A DNA stretch of 64,000 nucleotides, taken from positions 105,776-169,775 of the forward strand of contig NW_004457671.1 in NCBI RefSeq assembly GCF_000313135.1. Direction: 5' to 3'. The translations under genes and the position numbers were made by a program. This document shows positions 1 to 10,697 of this stretch, piece by piece (the stretch's first letter is position 1; each line of letters starts with the position of its first letter). The stretch comes from Acanthamoeba castellanii str. Neff (taxonomy: Eukaryota; Discosea; Longamoebia; Acanthamoebidae). The notes under the pieces are model-generated. The model was not told the origin of the DNA. It worked only from the letters and a program-made list of their open reading frames with translations, and did no database searches.

Positions 1-1053
1 GGTGGTCGCCTTAACTTTGCCGGCGCGCGCGTCTGGGCCGATCAAGCCGACCCTCGCCTTCTGGCTTCGATCGAGCTCACCGTCTGCCTCGACGCCCTGG
101 CCGCTGGCGACAAGCTCCATCTCCACGTTTCCCGTCCCGCTAAGGACCCCATCATCGGTCAGCTTTACAGCGTACGTCTCATCTCTCGATGTGCGTGTCG
201 CTGGTCGTGTCGTGTCTAATTTTCCGGGGGGGGACTCATGACAGAACCTCAAGGCGGCCGGTGCCGCTGAGGGTGTGGAGGTGGAACTGGTGCACAAGAA
301 GATCAACATCAGCGACCCCAGCATCGCCTGGGAGCACGAGGTCTTTGCGCGCAAGCGTATCCCCGCCGCGACCATCTCCCACTTTGCCCAGCATTCTGCC
401 ACCCTCTTCTCCCGCTCCAACGTGCTCGACACCACGTACTTACTCCGCTCCTCCCACCACAGCTGCACACATGACGCACGCACACCACACATCGCTCAAT
501 CTTTTCCCTTCCTACGATGAACAGGAGCCAGATCGATATGGACGTGTTTGCGCGCAACGTGAAGGTGGTGGGCGAGGGTCTGGCCCGCTATGTCTACAAG
601 CTGGGCAACCAGTCGGGCGCGGTGCTCGAGGGCTCCCACGCCGTCCACGCCGACTTCCTGCGCTCGTGGCTCGCCACCGTCGCCTCCTTCCCGCGCGTCT
701 ACCCCTACCTCGCCCCCGCGTCGCCCCTGTTCGGCGCCCTCGAGAAGGCGCTGGGCGACTACGCCGAGGTGACCAGGCAGACCCAGCCGTGGGACGGCGA
801 GGTGACGCCGGCCGCCGCGGCCGACGCTGACGTGTCGCGACCAGCCAGCCGGGCGTCGTCGGTGGTCTTCTATCAGCCGGCGACTGCGTCGCTGGCCGTG
901 CACAAGGTCAAGCCGGGCACCTTCGACCTTCTTCTCACGGTCGTCATCGCCGCCTACCTGGGCCTGGTCTACGTCTACTTCAAGGGCGTGGACGAGACGA
1001 TGAAGCAGGTGCAGGGCCTCCTGACCTCCAAGGACAAGAAGAAGATCAGGTAA
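1..1053 (+). CDS. NCLN: Nicalin, C-terminal half (5' partial)
   Basis: Nicalin is the ER membrane subunit of the BOS/multipass translocon complex, with a nicastrin-like lumenal fold. Three exons are visible: 1-171 (frame 1), 245-435 and 525-1053, joined by gtacgt and gtactt introns without a frame break, giving about 296 residues; animal nicalin has about 560. The single C-terminal membrane segment FDLLLTVVIAAYLGLVYVYF closely matches the end of animal nicalin, and the stretch around QIDMDVFARNVKVVGEGLAR matches the helix before it. The protein ends KKIR, which fits a KKxx ER retrieval signal. The N-terminus lies upstream of the window. A nicastrin paralogue is less likely because of the close C-terminal match. 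Confidence 0.85.
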
Positions 1054-1393
1054 ACAGAGAAGCTCCAGAAAAGAAAGAACGAGAAAGAGAAAGAGGTGGA
1101 GAGGTTTTGTTGTTTGGGTAATCACACGCGAAACGTGGGTCGCAAGAGAAACACGTTGTTATTTATTCCAAAGAGCTTCCCAAGATGGAGCCTTCAGATT
1201 TCAAGAAAGAAGAAGAAGGAGCACCTTCTTGCACAATTGCAGCGCTTCATCTCGCACGGCTTGTGGCGTGTAGAGAGAGGAAGAAAATTAATCTCTTGTT
1301 TTCTTTTCATTTTCTTGATCACAGAACTTCGCGTGCAACAGAATTTCCTTTTTCCATGTCAGCCTACAACACGAAAACAAATCACATCTGGCC
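1054..1393. other. Intergenic: nicalin 3' end to BPI-gene promoter
   Basis: These 340 bases separate two genes on the same strand. The first part is purine-rich (AGAAAGAAAGAAC-like) and probably nicalin 3' UTR. The rest should hold the promoter of the BPI-type gene. I see no convincing ORF, RNA gene or clear TATA element. Confidence 0.5.
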
Positions 1394-3555
1394 ATGAAGG
1401 CACATCTCGGGCTGGCCTTGTTGACGCTGCTGGCGCTTTCAACAGTGTTGCCATCCACCGCTCCCGCTGAGCTGCCTGGGGTCAAGTTCACCGTCACCCA
1501 GGCCGGTTCGCCACCCCCTCCTGCATACTGTGCCATCCTTTCTTTTCTTTTTTCTCAACAAGTGGTGTGGGCAGGGCTGAAGGTGTTCACCGATGGACTG
1601 TCTATCGTGCCGCAGATCTTCCACAACATCTCCTCGCCATTCGTCCAGGGGTCCGCCCCGGCTCCGGGTGTTGGCACGGTGAAGTGGACCTTGTACTCGG
1701 CCTCCCCAATGCAGCTCGTCAACTCCACGTCTAGCACCGGCCTCCAGCCCAATACCGGCATCACGCTGACCATGTGCGTGTTCCTTCACGATTTCTGATG
1801 GCGCCATCCGTCTCCTGATGTGTGTGTGCGAGTGTGTGTGTCGTGTGTGTGTCGTGTGTGTCGTGTGTATCGTGTGTGTCGCGTGGTCGGTATGATGTTG
1901 TGGAGTCCAGTAACACGCAGCTGGTGGCCAGCGTAGGCTTCCAGTACACCCAGCTGGACTCGCCCTACTCTTCTGGCTCGGGGAGGAGCCTGAAGCTCAA
2001 TTTCCAGGGGACCTCCATCGCGCTACTGCTCCAGCTGGGCGAAAACAACCAACAGTTCACCCTCACCACCCTGTCCGCGAAGTGCAACGTCACCAGCATC
2101 GACGTAATGAACGCAGCCGGCCCCAGGTCCAGCTCCTCTCTCACTTGCTTCTTGTGCTACCTCAGTTGGTCTGACCCTTGGCATCACCACCACAGCTGGC
2201 TGGGCGACATCTTCATGAAGGCCATGCGCCAGCCCCTGCAGTCTGCCTTTGAAGCGATGATCGCCGGTCCTACCTTCGCCTCCACGGTCAACCAGGTTCA
2301 CCATTTTTTCTGTATATTGATATGTAGCAATATACATATAGATATCATTGACATGTGTTGAGTTCAGGTGGTGGACAAGTCTTTGGCCAGCATGCCGGTC
2401 CACCAGAACATCTGGGGCCTCCTCGAGATGGACAACTCGTTCAACTCGCCGCCCAACGTGACGGCAGACCACGTCACCAGCAGCTCGCGCGGGGGCTGCT
2501 GCCGAACGGCACCGAGGTCCCGGTGTTCCGGCTCCCCATGCCCGACACCGTCAACGACATGGTGCAGATCTTGATCAGCGACTCCGTGCCCTCAACCTCG
2601 CCTACAGCACCGGCGTGTGGAGCGCCGAGCTTTCGAGGCCAATACCCCACACTTACGTATCATGTTTTGCGACTTGTTTGACAATCTCTTGATTGGCCAA
2701 CAGAATGCTCCGCTTTGGCTTGCCGTCATGATGAAGACCGACTTTTGGATTCGTACGTGACATGCCAGCCTCATTTATCTCTGTTTTAGGTTTCTTGACA
2801 TCATGTCTGACACGTCAACCAAACTAACATCTTTCTTAACAAAACACACCACAGCATTCGTGCCGGCACTGGGCAGCTTTCCGGACTGCGATCTGATCGC
2901 GCAGGTGGCGGCCAACAGTCCGCCCATGGTCTCCTTCCAGAAGGAGGGCATTCAGCTCCAGATCACCGCCGAGATCCTCATCTCGGTGGTCTACGGCGGG
3001 GCCATCAACGGCACGACTCAGGGGATCATCGGGCTCGGTGTCTCCATCAACGCCGGAGGCGAGGTGCCCCTCCCCCGCAAACCGCAATCTGTTCTACTGC
3101 TTTAGTAACGCGACTGGCAACAACAACACCAACACCACCAACACCACCAAACCAAATACCAACATCATCAACATCATCAACAACAACAGGTTAAGATCAA
3201 CAATGGAGTACTGAACGGCCAGTTCTCCTACATAGACTGTCAGTACAAAGTGCTGGTACGGGCCAGCCCAGCTTTTGTGTTGGTTTTGTCGCCAACAAAT
3301 AGGTAAACTTGTGTTGTGTGTGCGTGTGCGCTCGCGCGGAACCTTCAGCTGTCTCTGGTGGGGGACATCACTGCCATCGACCAATTCAACTGGGTCCTCG
3401 AGGACGTCTGCACCGATGCCTTCCTGCCCGCCATCAACTACCACGCGGGGGTGGGCATCCAGATCCCCGCCCTGCAGGGGTTCAACCTCGTCAATCCGAC
3501 CATCGTCAACACCGGCGAAGATTTTATCGCCCTCACCACCAACCTCACCTTCTAG
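1394..3555 (+). CDS. BPI/LBP-family secreted lipid-binding protein (two frame breaks)
   Basis: The family binds lipids such as lipopolysaccharide in an elongated two-barrel fold and in animals is antibacterial. The ATG opens a clear signal peptide (MKAHLGLALLTLLALSTVLP) followed by LPGVKFTVTQAG, the usual start of the first BPI barrel. About nine exons follow. The last encodes GVGIQIPALQGFNLVNPTI, the conserved end of the second barrel, and stops at 3553-3555. Two reading-frame breaks sit in one exon, near 2494 (a run of five G that needs six) and near 2587 (GTGCCC where GTGGCCC restores frame). Both fit single missing bases, so assembly error is likelier than a pseudogene. The family call is from motifs and architecture; the ligand is unknown. 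Confidence 0.75.
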
Positions 3556-3690
3556 AAGCTGGACGGACACCTGACATCGCCATTTGCAGAGAACATGTTT
3601 GCTGTACATACAAACAGTTTTTGTGGTTTAGCTCCCCGTGTACATGTTTTCACGCTGGTGGTCGGTTGTCTCGCGAGTGCGCACGCGCAA

Positions 3691-6600
3691 TCACTGGCTG
3701 CGGTCGCGGTCGCTGCTCTTGGGTGTGAAGGCGGCGCGGCTGGTCGACTTGGCCTGGTAGATGGCTCGCGCGGCCTGGTCCGATCGCAGCTGCTGGCGGC
3801 CCTGCGGTGCGTAAACGTGTGTCGTGTCGTGTGTGTCGCATTTAGCGTCTCGTGAACGAAACACAACCTTCATCATACGCCCCGGGGTGGTGGGTGGGCA
3901 ACGAGCGGGGAGCCGCACCCTGTAGCGAGAGTCGGCGTCGGCGTAGCCCTGCGGCGCGTCGATTCTCTGCATCGTGTCGAGCTGTCGGTCCAGGTGTCGC
4001 GCCTGGTCCATGTAGGACGCTATTGATCGCCCATTCAATACCAGGTCAGCCGATTCAGTGGGCAGCAGAATTCGAAAACGAACGACCAACGACACCGCAC
4101 ACGCACGCACACACGCGCAACGAAAGGTGGCGTACTCAGAGCGGCTTGCTGCTGCGGGGCGGCCTGGGGCGTGACCTTCATCATCAGGGACGCGTTCATG
4201 GACTGCCACTGCCTGGCTCCCTCGTAGTCGCCTGTTCACACGGGTAGCGATCAGAAGAGAGGGAAAGCAAGAAAGAAAAAGAAAAGAAAGCTCACCTCGC
4301 TGGGCCATGACGCCGGCCTGTTGGACGGCGTTGTGGCCGATGACGGCCACATCCACCTCCTTAAGGGCCTCTTCCTTCTGGGTGGTCACCTGACGATGCA
4401 CACACACGCACACGACCACCGGAATTCAATCAAGGTTAGCGTCGAGCGTCACCGACACACACCCACACGACACGCAACACGACACATGCGTGCGCACCTT
4501 CTGCTGCTTCGTCAAGACGCGCACGCACTTGCTTCCGTCCAGCCTCGTGTAGTGGATCTGCACTTGGAAGGGCAGCGTGTCGATCTTGTGGGCGGTAAAC
4601 TCCTTCTTGACGCCGTACTCGAACGAGATGTCCGAATCGGCGTTGACGTTGCCCACCTCCTTCTCCACGTGGTTGGCCTGCTCCTTGCCCTCGACCTCCA
4701 TCCCGTCGCCCATCTGTACTCACGCCCGCCCCCCAAGTCGTCGTGAGCCACACGGCACACATCACATCGCAGCACACGACACGACACGACCAACACACGA
4801 CCAACGACACGACACAGGCTAGGGGCGCGACGTACCGCTTCATCGGAAGAGCGCACGTACATGTTGGCGCTGAGGAGGAAGTGAAGGCGGACGTTCTTGG
4901 CGATGGTGGGCTTCTCCAGGATCGAATCGAAGTTCTTCTCCAGCTGCAGCGGATCCACGATGTCCACCTGACGACACACGCACCCATCACGTGTAAGCCA
5001 CGCACGACGCACGACACGACACACGACACGACACGACACACGACACGACACGCACGGCACACGCACAACACACGCAATGGAACGCACCTTGCCGGAAGTG
5101 AGGTCGGCGAGGATGCCCAGGTTCTCGAGCTTGCAGTCTTCGCCCTCGATGGAGACGGTGTTGATGACGATGCCCTTCCCCCGGGCCTCGTCGGCCACGC
5201 GCCGGTAGAACGACTCGACCACCTCCTGGTCGGCCACGCTGCGCAGCGCGTCCATCGAGCCCAGGCCCACGGTGGCCAGCCCGTCGGTGCACAGCAGGAT
5301 CGTGCCGTTGGTCTTGGCCAGCGCCACGGCGCAGAGCACGGCGGGACCGAGCGCGGTCGCTCCCGTCTCCTGCAGCCCGAACACCTTCTCCACCAGCCCC
5401 TCGCTCGTTTCGCTCACCGGCCTGACGTGTGTCGTGCCGTGTGCGCGGTGAGTGTCGTGTCGTGTGCGGCGAGTGTCGTGTCGTGAAGCGGAAAAGGGCG
5501 AAGGGTGAGCGGTACCGGCTGAGGGAGAGTTGGGAGGCGGCGGAGAAGAGGCCGTCGTAGGAGGTGAGGAGATCGCCGGTGAAGGTCTTGGGCGCCTCCG
5601 AACCGTCGCCGAGCACGATCACGTCGCCGTTGAAGCAGATCACGCCCACGCGACGATTGGGCGACTTGATCTTCAGCTCCTGCAGCTGGCTCGCAACCGC
5701 AGCTTGCACGCACTACGCGAAGGCCAAATCCAAACATCAGCACACGTGCGTGTGTCGTGTGTGTCGTGTGTGTCGTGTGTGTCGTGTGTGTCGTGTGTGT
5801 CGTGGTCGTGTGTCGTGTGTGCGGTACCTGAAGGCGGGAGATGTAGGTGACGTCGCGGCGTTGGCCGGGCATGAACTGGTCGCCTTCGATGAGGAAGCCG
5901 GCAAAGTCCTGTCGCCGCTTCTCCATGCCCTTGAGCTGCACCTTGCCCGGCACCTCAGTCGACACGCACATCGACCCCGAAATGTCTGCATGAAAAGGAG
6001 GCCGCCCCCACGAGCTGCTCGTCAGCCAACCCTCCGATTCGTCGAAATACCTTGAATTCTTGAGACTTGGGAATGTACCGATGACGAACACGAGGTTATT
6101 CTCCGTGGCGTCGCTGGCGACGGGGGCCGGCTCCAGCAGGTAATCGAGGGACTCGGCCTTGGGCACCTGGTGATGATTGGAGGTGGGTGACAATGACACA
6201 TCAGCGCCACCAATCGTGTGGGTGTCGTGTATGTCGTGTGTGCCGTGTGTGTCATGTGCGTGTGTTGTAGTTAGTACCTCCTCGTCGTCGAGCTCGATTT
6301 GGTTGGCGTGGCCGCAGAACTCGCACTGCCAGACGCTATCGCCCTCGATGGCCTCCGCCTCCTCCTCTTTCTCGGTCTTCTTCTCCTCGCCACCGCCGCT
6401 CTCCACCTTCTTGATCGTGCTGGTGGCCCAATGGAATGTGAGGAATTGAATGCGCCAGACAGGCGTTGGGGAATGCGTGAGGAATGTGAGTGGTGGTGCG
6501 TCGATATGCAATACCTGAACGAGCTGAAGATGGCCGAGCAGCCCTTGCAAAAGACGGGGTCGCCGGTCATCATGGGCACGTCCTCGGCCAGCGAGCCCAG

Positions 6601-7457
6601 GCCCACCGTCAGCACGTTCGTGTCCACCTTCCTCGCCCTGGGCGTGCGCCCGAACTGCGGCTGAAGCTGCGGCTGTGGCAGCCACCAAACATCAATCGTC
6701 AGCCACACCTATCGCACGATGACACGCATGACACACGACACACGACACATAACACGACACACGGCATGTGCGATAATGGCTTACCGTCGGAGCGCTGCCC
6801 GTGGGAGTGGGGTAGTAGGCGCGAGGCGACGCCAGCGGGGCGTTCAGCGCCGCTACCGGCTGCGGGTACGCCCTGGGCGGCGCCCCGAACGAGAACGCCG
6901 AATTCGAAGAAACCGAGGGGAGTAGGAAGGCGACGTGGGCGAGTAGGCGGGAGAAGTGGGCGAGTAGGAAGGCGAAGTGGGTGAGTAGGCGGGCGACGTG
7001 GGCGAGTAGGAAGGCGAAGTGGGCGAGTAGGCGGGCGACGTGGGCGAAAAGGAAGGCGAAGTGGGAGAGTAGGAGGGAGAAGTGGGCGAGTAGGAAGGCG
7101 CGGCAGAGCCGAAGGCGGTGGGCGTGGGCGAGAAGGCGGGAGACGAAGAGCCGAACAAAGAAGTGCGTGCCTGCTGCGCTGCTGCTGCTGCTGCTGCTGT
7201 TGGAACTGCTGTTGCGATTGCTGGGTGTGTTGCTGGTACTGCTGTTGGAGTTGGTGCATATGCTGCTGTTGCTGCTGCTGAAGGTGTTGGACGTGCTGCT
7301 GCTGTTGCTGAGCTTGCTGTCATGTGAACGCCACATAAAAGTGGCCCAGGTTCAGAAAAGGCTCTACAAAAAAAGTCAGCCAGGGGCAAGCATACCTGCA
7401 GCTGATGGGGAGGCTGCTGGGGCTCCTGCTGGGATTCATCTTCATCTTTCCCCACAT
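3691..7457 (-). CDS. vWA + Sec23/Sec24-type zinc-finger protein with Pol II CTD-like heptads
   Basis: The N-terminus, from ATG at 7457 with intron 1 spliced to the acceptor at CAAG|CTCAGC, is Ala/Pro/Thr-rich. It is followed by eight tandem YSPTSP[SA] heptads (DNA 6926-7096). Next come a CxxC-x(n)-CxxC zinc finger (CKGC ... CEFC) like that of Sec23/Sec24, then a von Willebrand A domain with an intact MIDAS (DISGSM; TDG later), a beta-rich region and a Gln/Arg-rich tail ending at 3691. About ten exons. I recall a similar zinc finger plus vWA pair in Dictyostelium 'circularly permuted Ras' proteins, but no Ras motifs are seen here. Just after the heptads the frame changes: either a 41-base intron (donor CTCG|GTTTCT) or one missing C. 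The function is unknown. Confidence 0.7.
5749..5804. repeat. Intronic nonamer array (GTGTGTCGT)n
   Basis: About six copies of a 9-base unit lie inside an intron of the vWA gene, next to its exon boundary at about 5826. The same GTGT/TCGT words recur in introns throughout the window. Confidence 0.85.
6926..7096 (-). repeat. Coding tandem repeat: eight CTD-like heptads
   Basis: A 21-base unit is repeated eight times and encodes [14 protein letters not shown] (one unit starts with F), ending in a partial YSP. This is the consensus of the RNA polymerase II largest-subunit tail, but it lies upstream of a zinc finger and vWA domain, not in RPB1. Units ending in S and in A alternate towards the 3' end, which suggests growth by duplication of a two-unit block. 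Confidence 0.9.
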
Positions 7458-7785
7458 ACGCAAACTTTGGGGGGGGGGCAATAATGTTAACACACCAACA
7501 CCTTTGTGGCAGACATTATTATGGGGAGGGGCACAACCTTGGAAGCGAAGAACATGGTGGTCAACGGGTGGCGTTTGGTCTCCTGCTGGTTGAGTGGAGA
7601 GAATAAAAAAGCTGCGCTTTGGCCACACAACGCCCTTTCTGTGAAAGCCCGACACGTCCTTTGCACCGAAAAATAAAAATAAATAAAATGAAAGGGAATC
7701 CTTGCAGTGGACTGCACCAACAACAAGGACTCAAGACAGAGGGCGAAAGGGCGCGGTGTGGGAGTCACGGTCTCCCTTAGCACTC
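7458..7785. other. Intergenic: homeobox 3' end to vWA-gene promoter
   Basis: This 328-base gap separates two minus-strand genes. It contains an A/T-rich stretch (AATAAAAATAAATAAAATG at 7670-7688) whose complement gives no clear polyadenylation signal for the homeobox gene. No ORF, RNA gene or repeat is convincing here. It should hold the 5' UTR and promoter of the vWA gene. Confidence 0.4.
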
Positions 7786-9986
7786 CTAGAGATCGCCCCA
7801 GGGATCGGGTGAGGTCTCTGGCTCGCCAGAGTCCTTCACTTGTCGTCGCTCCTTGGCCCTTCGGTTCTGGAACCACACCTAAAGCAGAGAATTGATACCA
7901 AGTGGCAAGTGGCGGTGGTTGGTCAGAACACAACTGCACAACCACTAAGGCAACGATCACTCCGATAACAACTCATATAACAGCACATCTGGGTTAACAG
8001 GCAAGTTGAGCGAACGAGGCTGTGCGTACCTGGACGGCGCGAGACGTGAGGCCGGCCTCGAGCGCGAGCTTCTCCTTCATCTTCTTGGAGGGCAGCGGGT
8101 TGTTCTTGAAGGCCTCTTCGAGGATCTCCACCTGCGAGTGGTCCTTCTTGATCCGCTTGAGCCGTCGCTGCAGCCCGTCCGCGTCCCCGTCGTCCAGAGC
8201 CTGCTGCCGGTCCTCCTGCTGCTGCCGCTGCTGCTGCAACTTGCGCTGCTCCTCCTCTTCCTTTCGCTTGCGCAGGTTCTCCATTCGTATCTCCTCCTCG
8301 AGCGACGAGTAGTACACGAACGGCACCGGCGGCTGCTGCTCTGCCGACGACGTGGACGACGTCGTTGATGACGGCGACGACGACGACGTCTTTGACGGCG
8401 TTGATGTTGTGGTTGTTGTAGATGATGATGTCATTGAAGAAGCCGACGATGTGGAGCTGGGCTGCTGCTGCGCGAGGAGGAGCTGTTGCAGCTGCCACTG
8501 CGACTGGACGGCGGCGTAGACGGGCGGCACGCCGGCGGTGGTGGCAAGCGACGAGAGGGCCAGCGCGGCGGGGAGCGACGGCAGGCCGCCGCCGGCCTGA
8601 ACCAGCTCGGTCCCCGCCGGCGGCAGCGGCGTAGGCGCGACCATGGCCGAGAGCAGCTGCGTGGCGTAGGGATTGCCGGCCGCGGCGGCCGCCAGCAGCA
8701 TCTGCACCGAATTGCTGGCGGCCAGCATCTGCTGGGCCAGCTGCGGCTGCGCTAGGACTGGCATCGTCGCGCTGGCCGTGGGCGTCGGGACGGGCAGCTG
8801 CTGCTGCGGCGTCAAGGCGACGGCCGATGCGGGGAGCGTGGCAACGATCGGGACAACCACGGCGGCCGTTGGCTGCGGACCAGCGGGGGAGATGGTAGTG
8901 GTCGCCGCCGTCGTCGCCAAGGGGAAGGCGAGCGTGGACGACGACGATGATGGCAACGATGATGAAGAAGATGACGCGGCTGCGGTTGCAGTTGTGGTTG
9001 CGGGCGTGCATCGAGAAAAGGCGGAACGGGCCGAAGGCTCGAGCTTGCGCTTTTTGGGCGGAAGCAACCCCGACGATGATGTTGTAGAGGAAGACGATGA
9101 TGAAGAAGAAGTAGAAGAAGCGGGGGTGCCGGATGAAGCGGAGAGCGCTCCGAGTGCGAATTCGACTGCGGGCGGTCGTGGCGACGAGGGAGGCGAGGAG
9201 GGACGCGAGGAAGAGGAAGACGAGGCGATGACGGAGGCCAGCGACGGCAGGAACGTGGGCGAGAGGAGCGACGACGAAGTAGAGGAGGAAGACGGTGTAG
9301 TCGATATCGTAGATGACGTAGTGGCTGAAGATGAGGATGAAGATGACGTGGTGGGCTCCTCCTCCGTGCGACCCATCACGCGGCTCTCCTCGTGTCGATG
9401 AGATGGCTCGGAACTGCGCTTGTTGAGAATGGAAAGCAGGCCGCCATCGATCGGGGCTTGCGGGGATGATGAAGATGACAACGTAGGAAATGCGAAAGAT
9501 GAAGATGACGAAGATGGCAGGTGGCCAGAGGGCGAGATTGTGAGGAGGGGGGCGAGCATCGTCGGTGGAAGGTTCCGTCGCTGCTGCTGGGCGCTATGGG
9601 TGTGCTGCGAGGCCCCGAGCCATGCATCGTCGAACGATGAGAAGGAGGGCAACATGGGCGTCGGCCTGGCGAACGGGGCGAGAAGAAGGTGTAAGCAAAC
9701 GTGTATTCGTGTGTATTCTTAGCGAGGGGTATTCTGTTCAAATAAAAAAATAACCGAATTAATAAGCAAAGCGAATAATAACAATAACAATAAAAGAATG
9801 ATCAATCCATGATAAATCAAAATAATAAAGTTGTAGATAAATCAAATAATAAAGTTATTAATAATAAATAAGGCTTGAGAAAAATCAAAACCCCCATCCC
9901 CTATTTTTTTGGTTGTTGGTGTTCCGAGAAGAGGCGAGAACAAGAAGGGTTGCGTACCTCGCGGTTTGATGTTGCTGTTGTGCCAT
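7786..9986 (-). CDS. Homeodomain transcription factor (Q|VWFQN intron)
   Basis: Three exons: 9958-9986 (MAQQQHQTA), 8030-9665 and 7786-7878. The long middle exon is low complexity, rich in Ser, Ala, Gln and Thr, as in many amoebozoan transcription factors. It ends with homeodomain helices 1 and 2 (SQVEILEEAFKNNPLPSKKM). Helix 3, VWFQNRRAKERRQ, is in the last exon, with WF-N-R at the DNA-contacting positions. The join leaves AVQ|VWFQN, and the stop follows PWGDL. The start was chosen because the small first exon supplies an ATG in phase 2 with the main exon; an internal ATG (MLPSF, 9655) is the alternative. Target genes are unknown. Confidence 0.88.
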
Positions 9987-10697
9987 CTCAGTGCGTGTGC
10001 GTGTGCACTACGGGGGAGGTGAGTTGTGTGAGAGTCGGAGGTGGAAGCGAAATCAAAGAACGACAACCGAACGCCCGGGAAAGGGCCAGAAAGGTCGTGT
10101 GTGGCACGCGGTGGTTGTTGCGGCAGCTGCTTCTTGTGATGGTTGTCGTCTTCGCGAAGAACTAGCGTGCCATTGGCGCGGTGCAACATCACTAATTCAT
10201 CTCGCGCCAGTGGCTTACGCGAAACGCATAACTCATTTTCCGGAAGCACCAGGATTAGCTCCCGAACCAACGCCTCATTACTCCATTCTTATAATCTCGC
10301 ACCGGTGGCAGCGCACGCAAGAGTTAGGTCCGCGGACCAGTAAGCTACCCTGCACAACACCATCCCTCACCTGGTGAAGGCCTCCTTTGCACTTAACGGT
10401 GAGTTTGGTGGAGCCGCCTCCATCGCTCTGGTTTGGCGTGGTTGATGGGCAGGCACGTGAATTCCTGTATCGCATAACTGGCATTCCTCCAGTATTTCCG
10501 GGGAAGAATTCAGACAACGAATGGATTCTTGAGTATTTCCAAAGAATGCCAGAGATGTCAATTAATATCAGCCCCCCTCCCTGAACTGCTCTTCTTTTCT
10601 TCCTTCTTCACGGACAGCCATCGGTCATCCCGCATACCGTTTGTAGTCCCTCCCCAAAGGCTAAGTCGACTCACGAGACTTCAAACACCAAGGTATA
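9987..10697. promoter_or_regulatory. Divergent intergenic region, homeobox / RPLP1
   Basis: These 711 bases separate the start codons of a minus-strand homeobox gene and the plus-strand P1 gene and must hold both promoters. An imperfect inverted repeat lies at 10165-10220. A pyrimidine-rich tract (about 10585-10615) precedes the P1 gene, as is common for ribosomal protein genes. ORFs here lack recognisable protein character. A non-coding 5' exon of P1 may lie here. Confidence 0.45.
10165..10220. repeat. Imperfect inverted repeat
   Basis: The arm at 10165-10180 (GCGTGCCATTGGCGCG) pairs with 10203-10220 (CGCGCCAGTGGCTTACGC), with one mismatch and a two-base bulge, around a 22-base spacer. It could form a hairpin in RNA or be a paired protein-binding site. 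No tRNA A or B box is seen around it. Confidence 0.5.

Noticed and set aside
6926..7260. An RPB1 (RNA polymerase II) gene fragment
   Set aside because: Heptads are present, but the downstream exons are a zinc finger and a vWA domain and no polymerase motifs occur on either side.
7183..7310. Poly-glutamine N-terminus for the vWA protein
   Set aside because: The Q frame runs out into non-protein-like text. The acceptor CAAG|CTCAGC gives the Ala/Pro/Thr frame that continues directly into the CTD heptads, so no poly-Q and no frame break are needed there.
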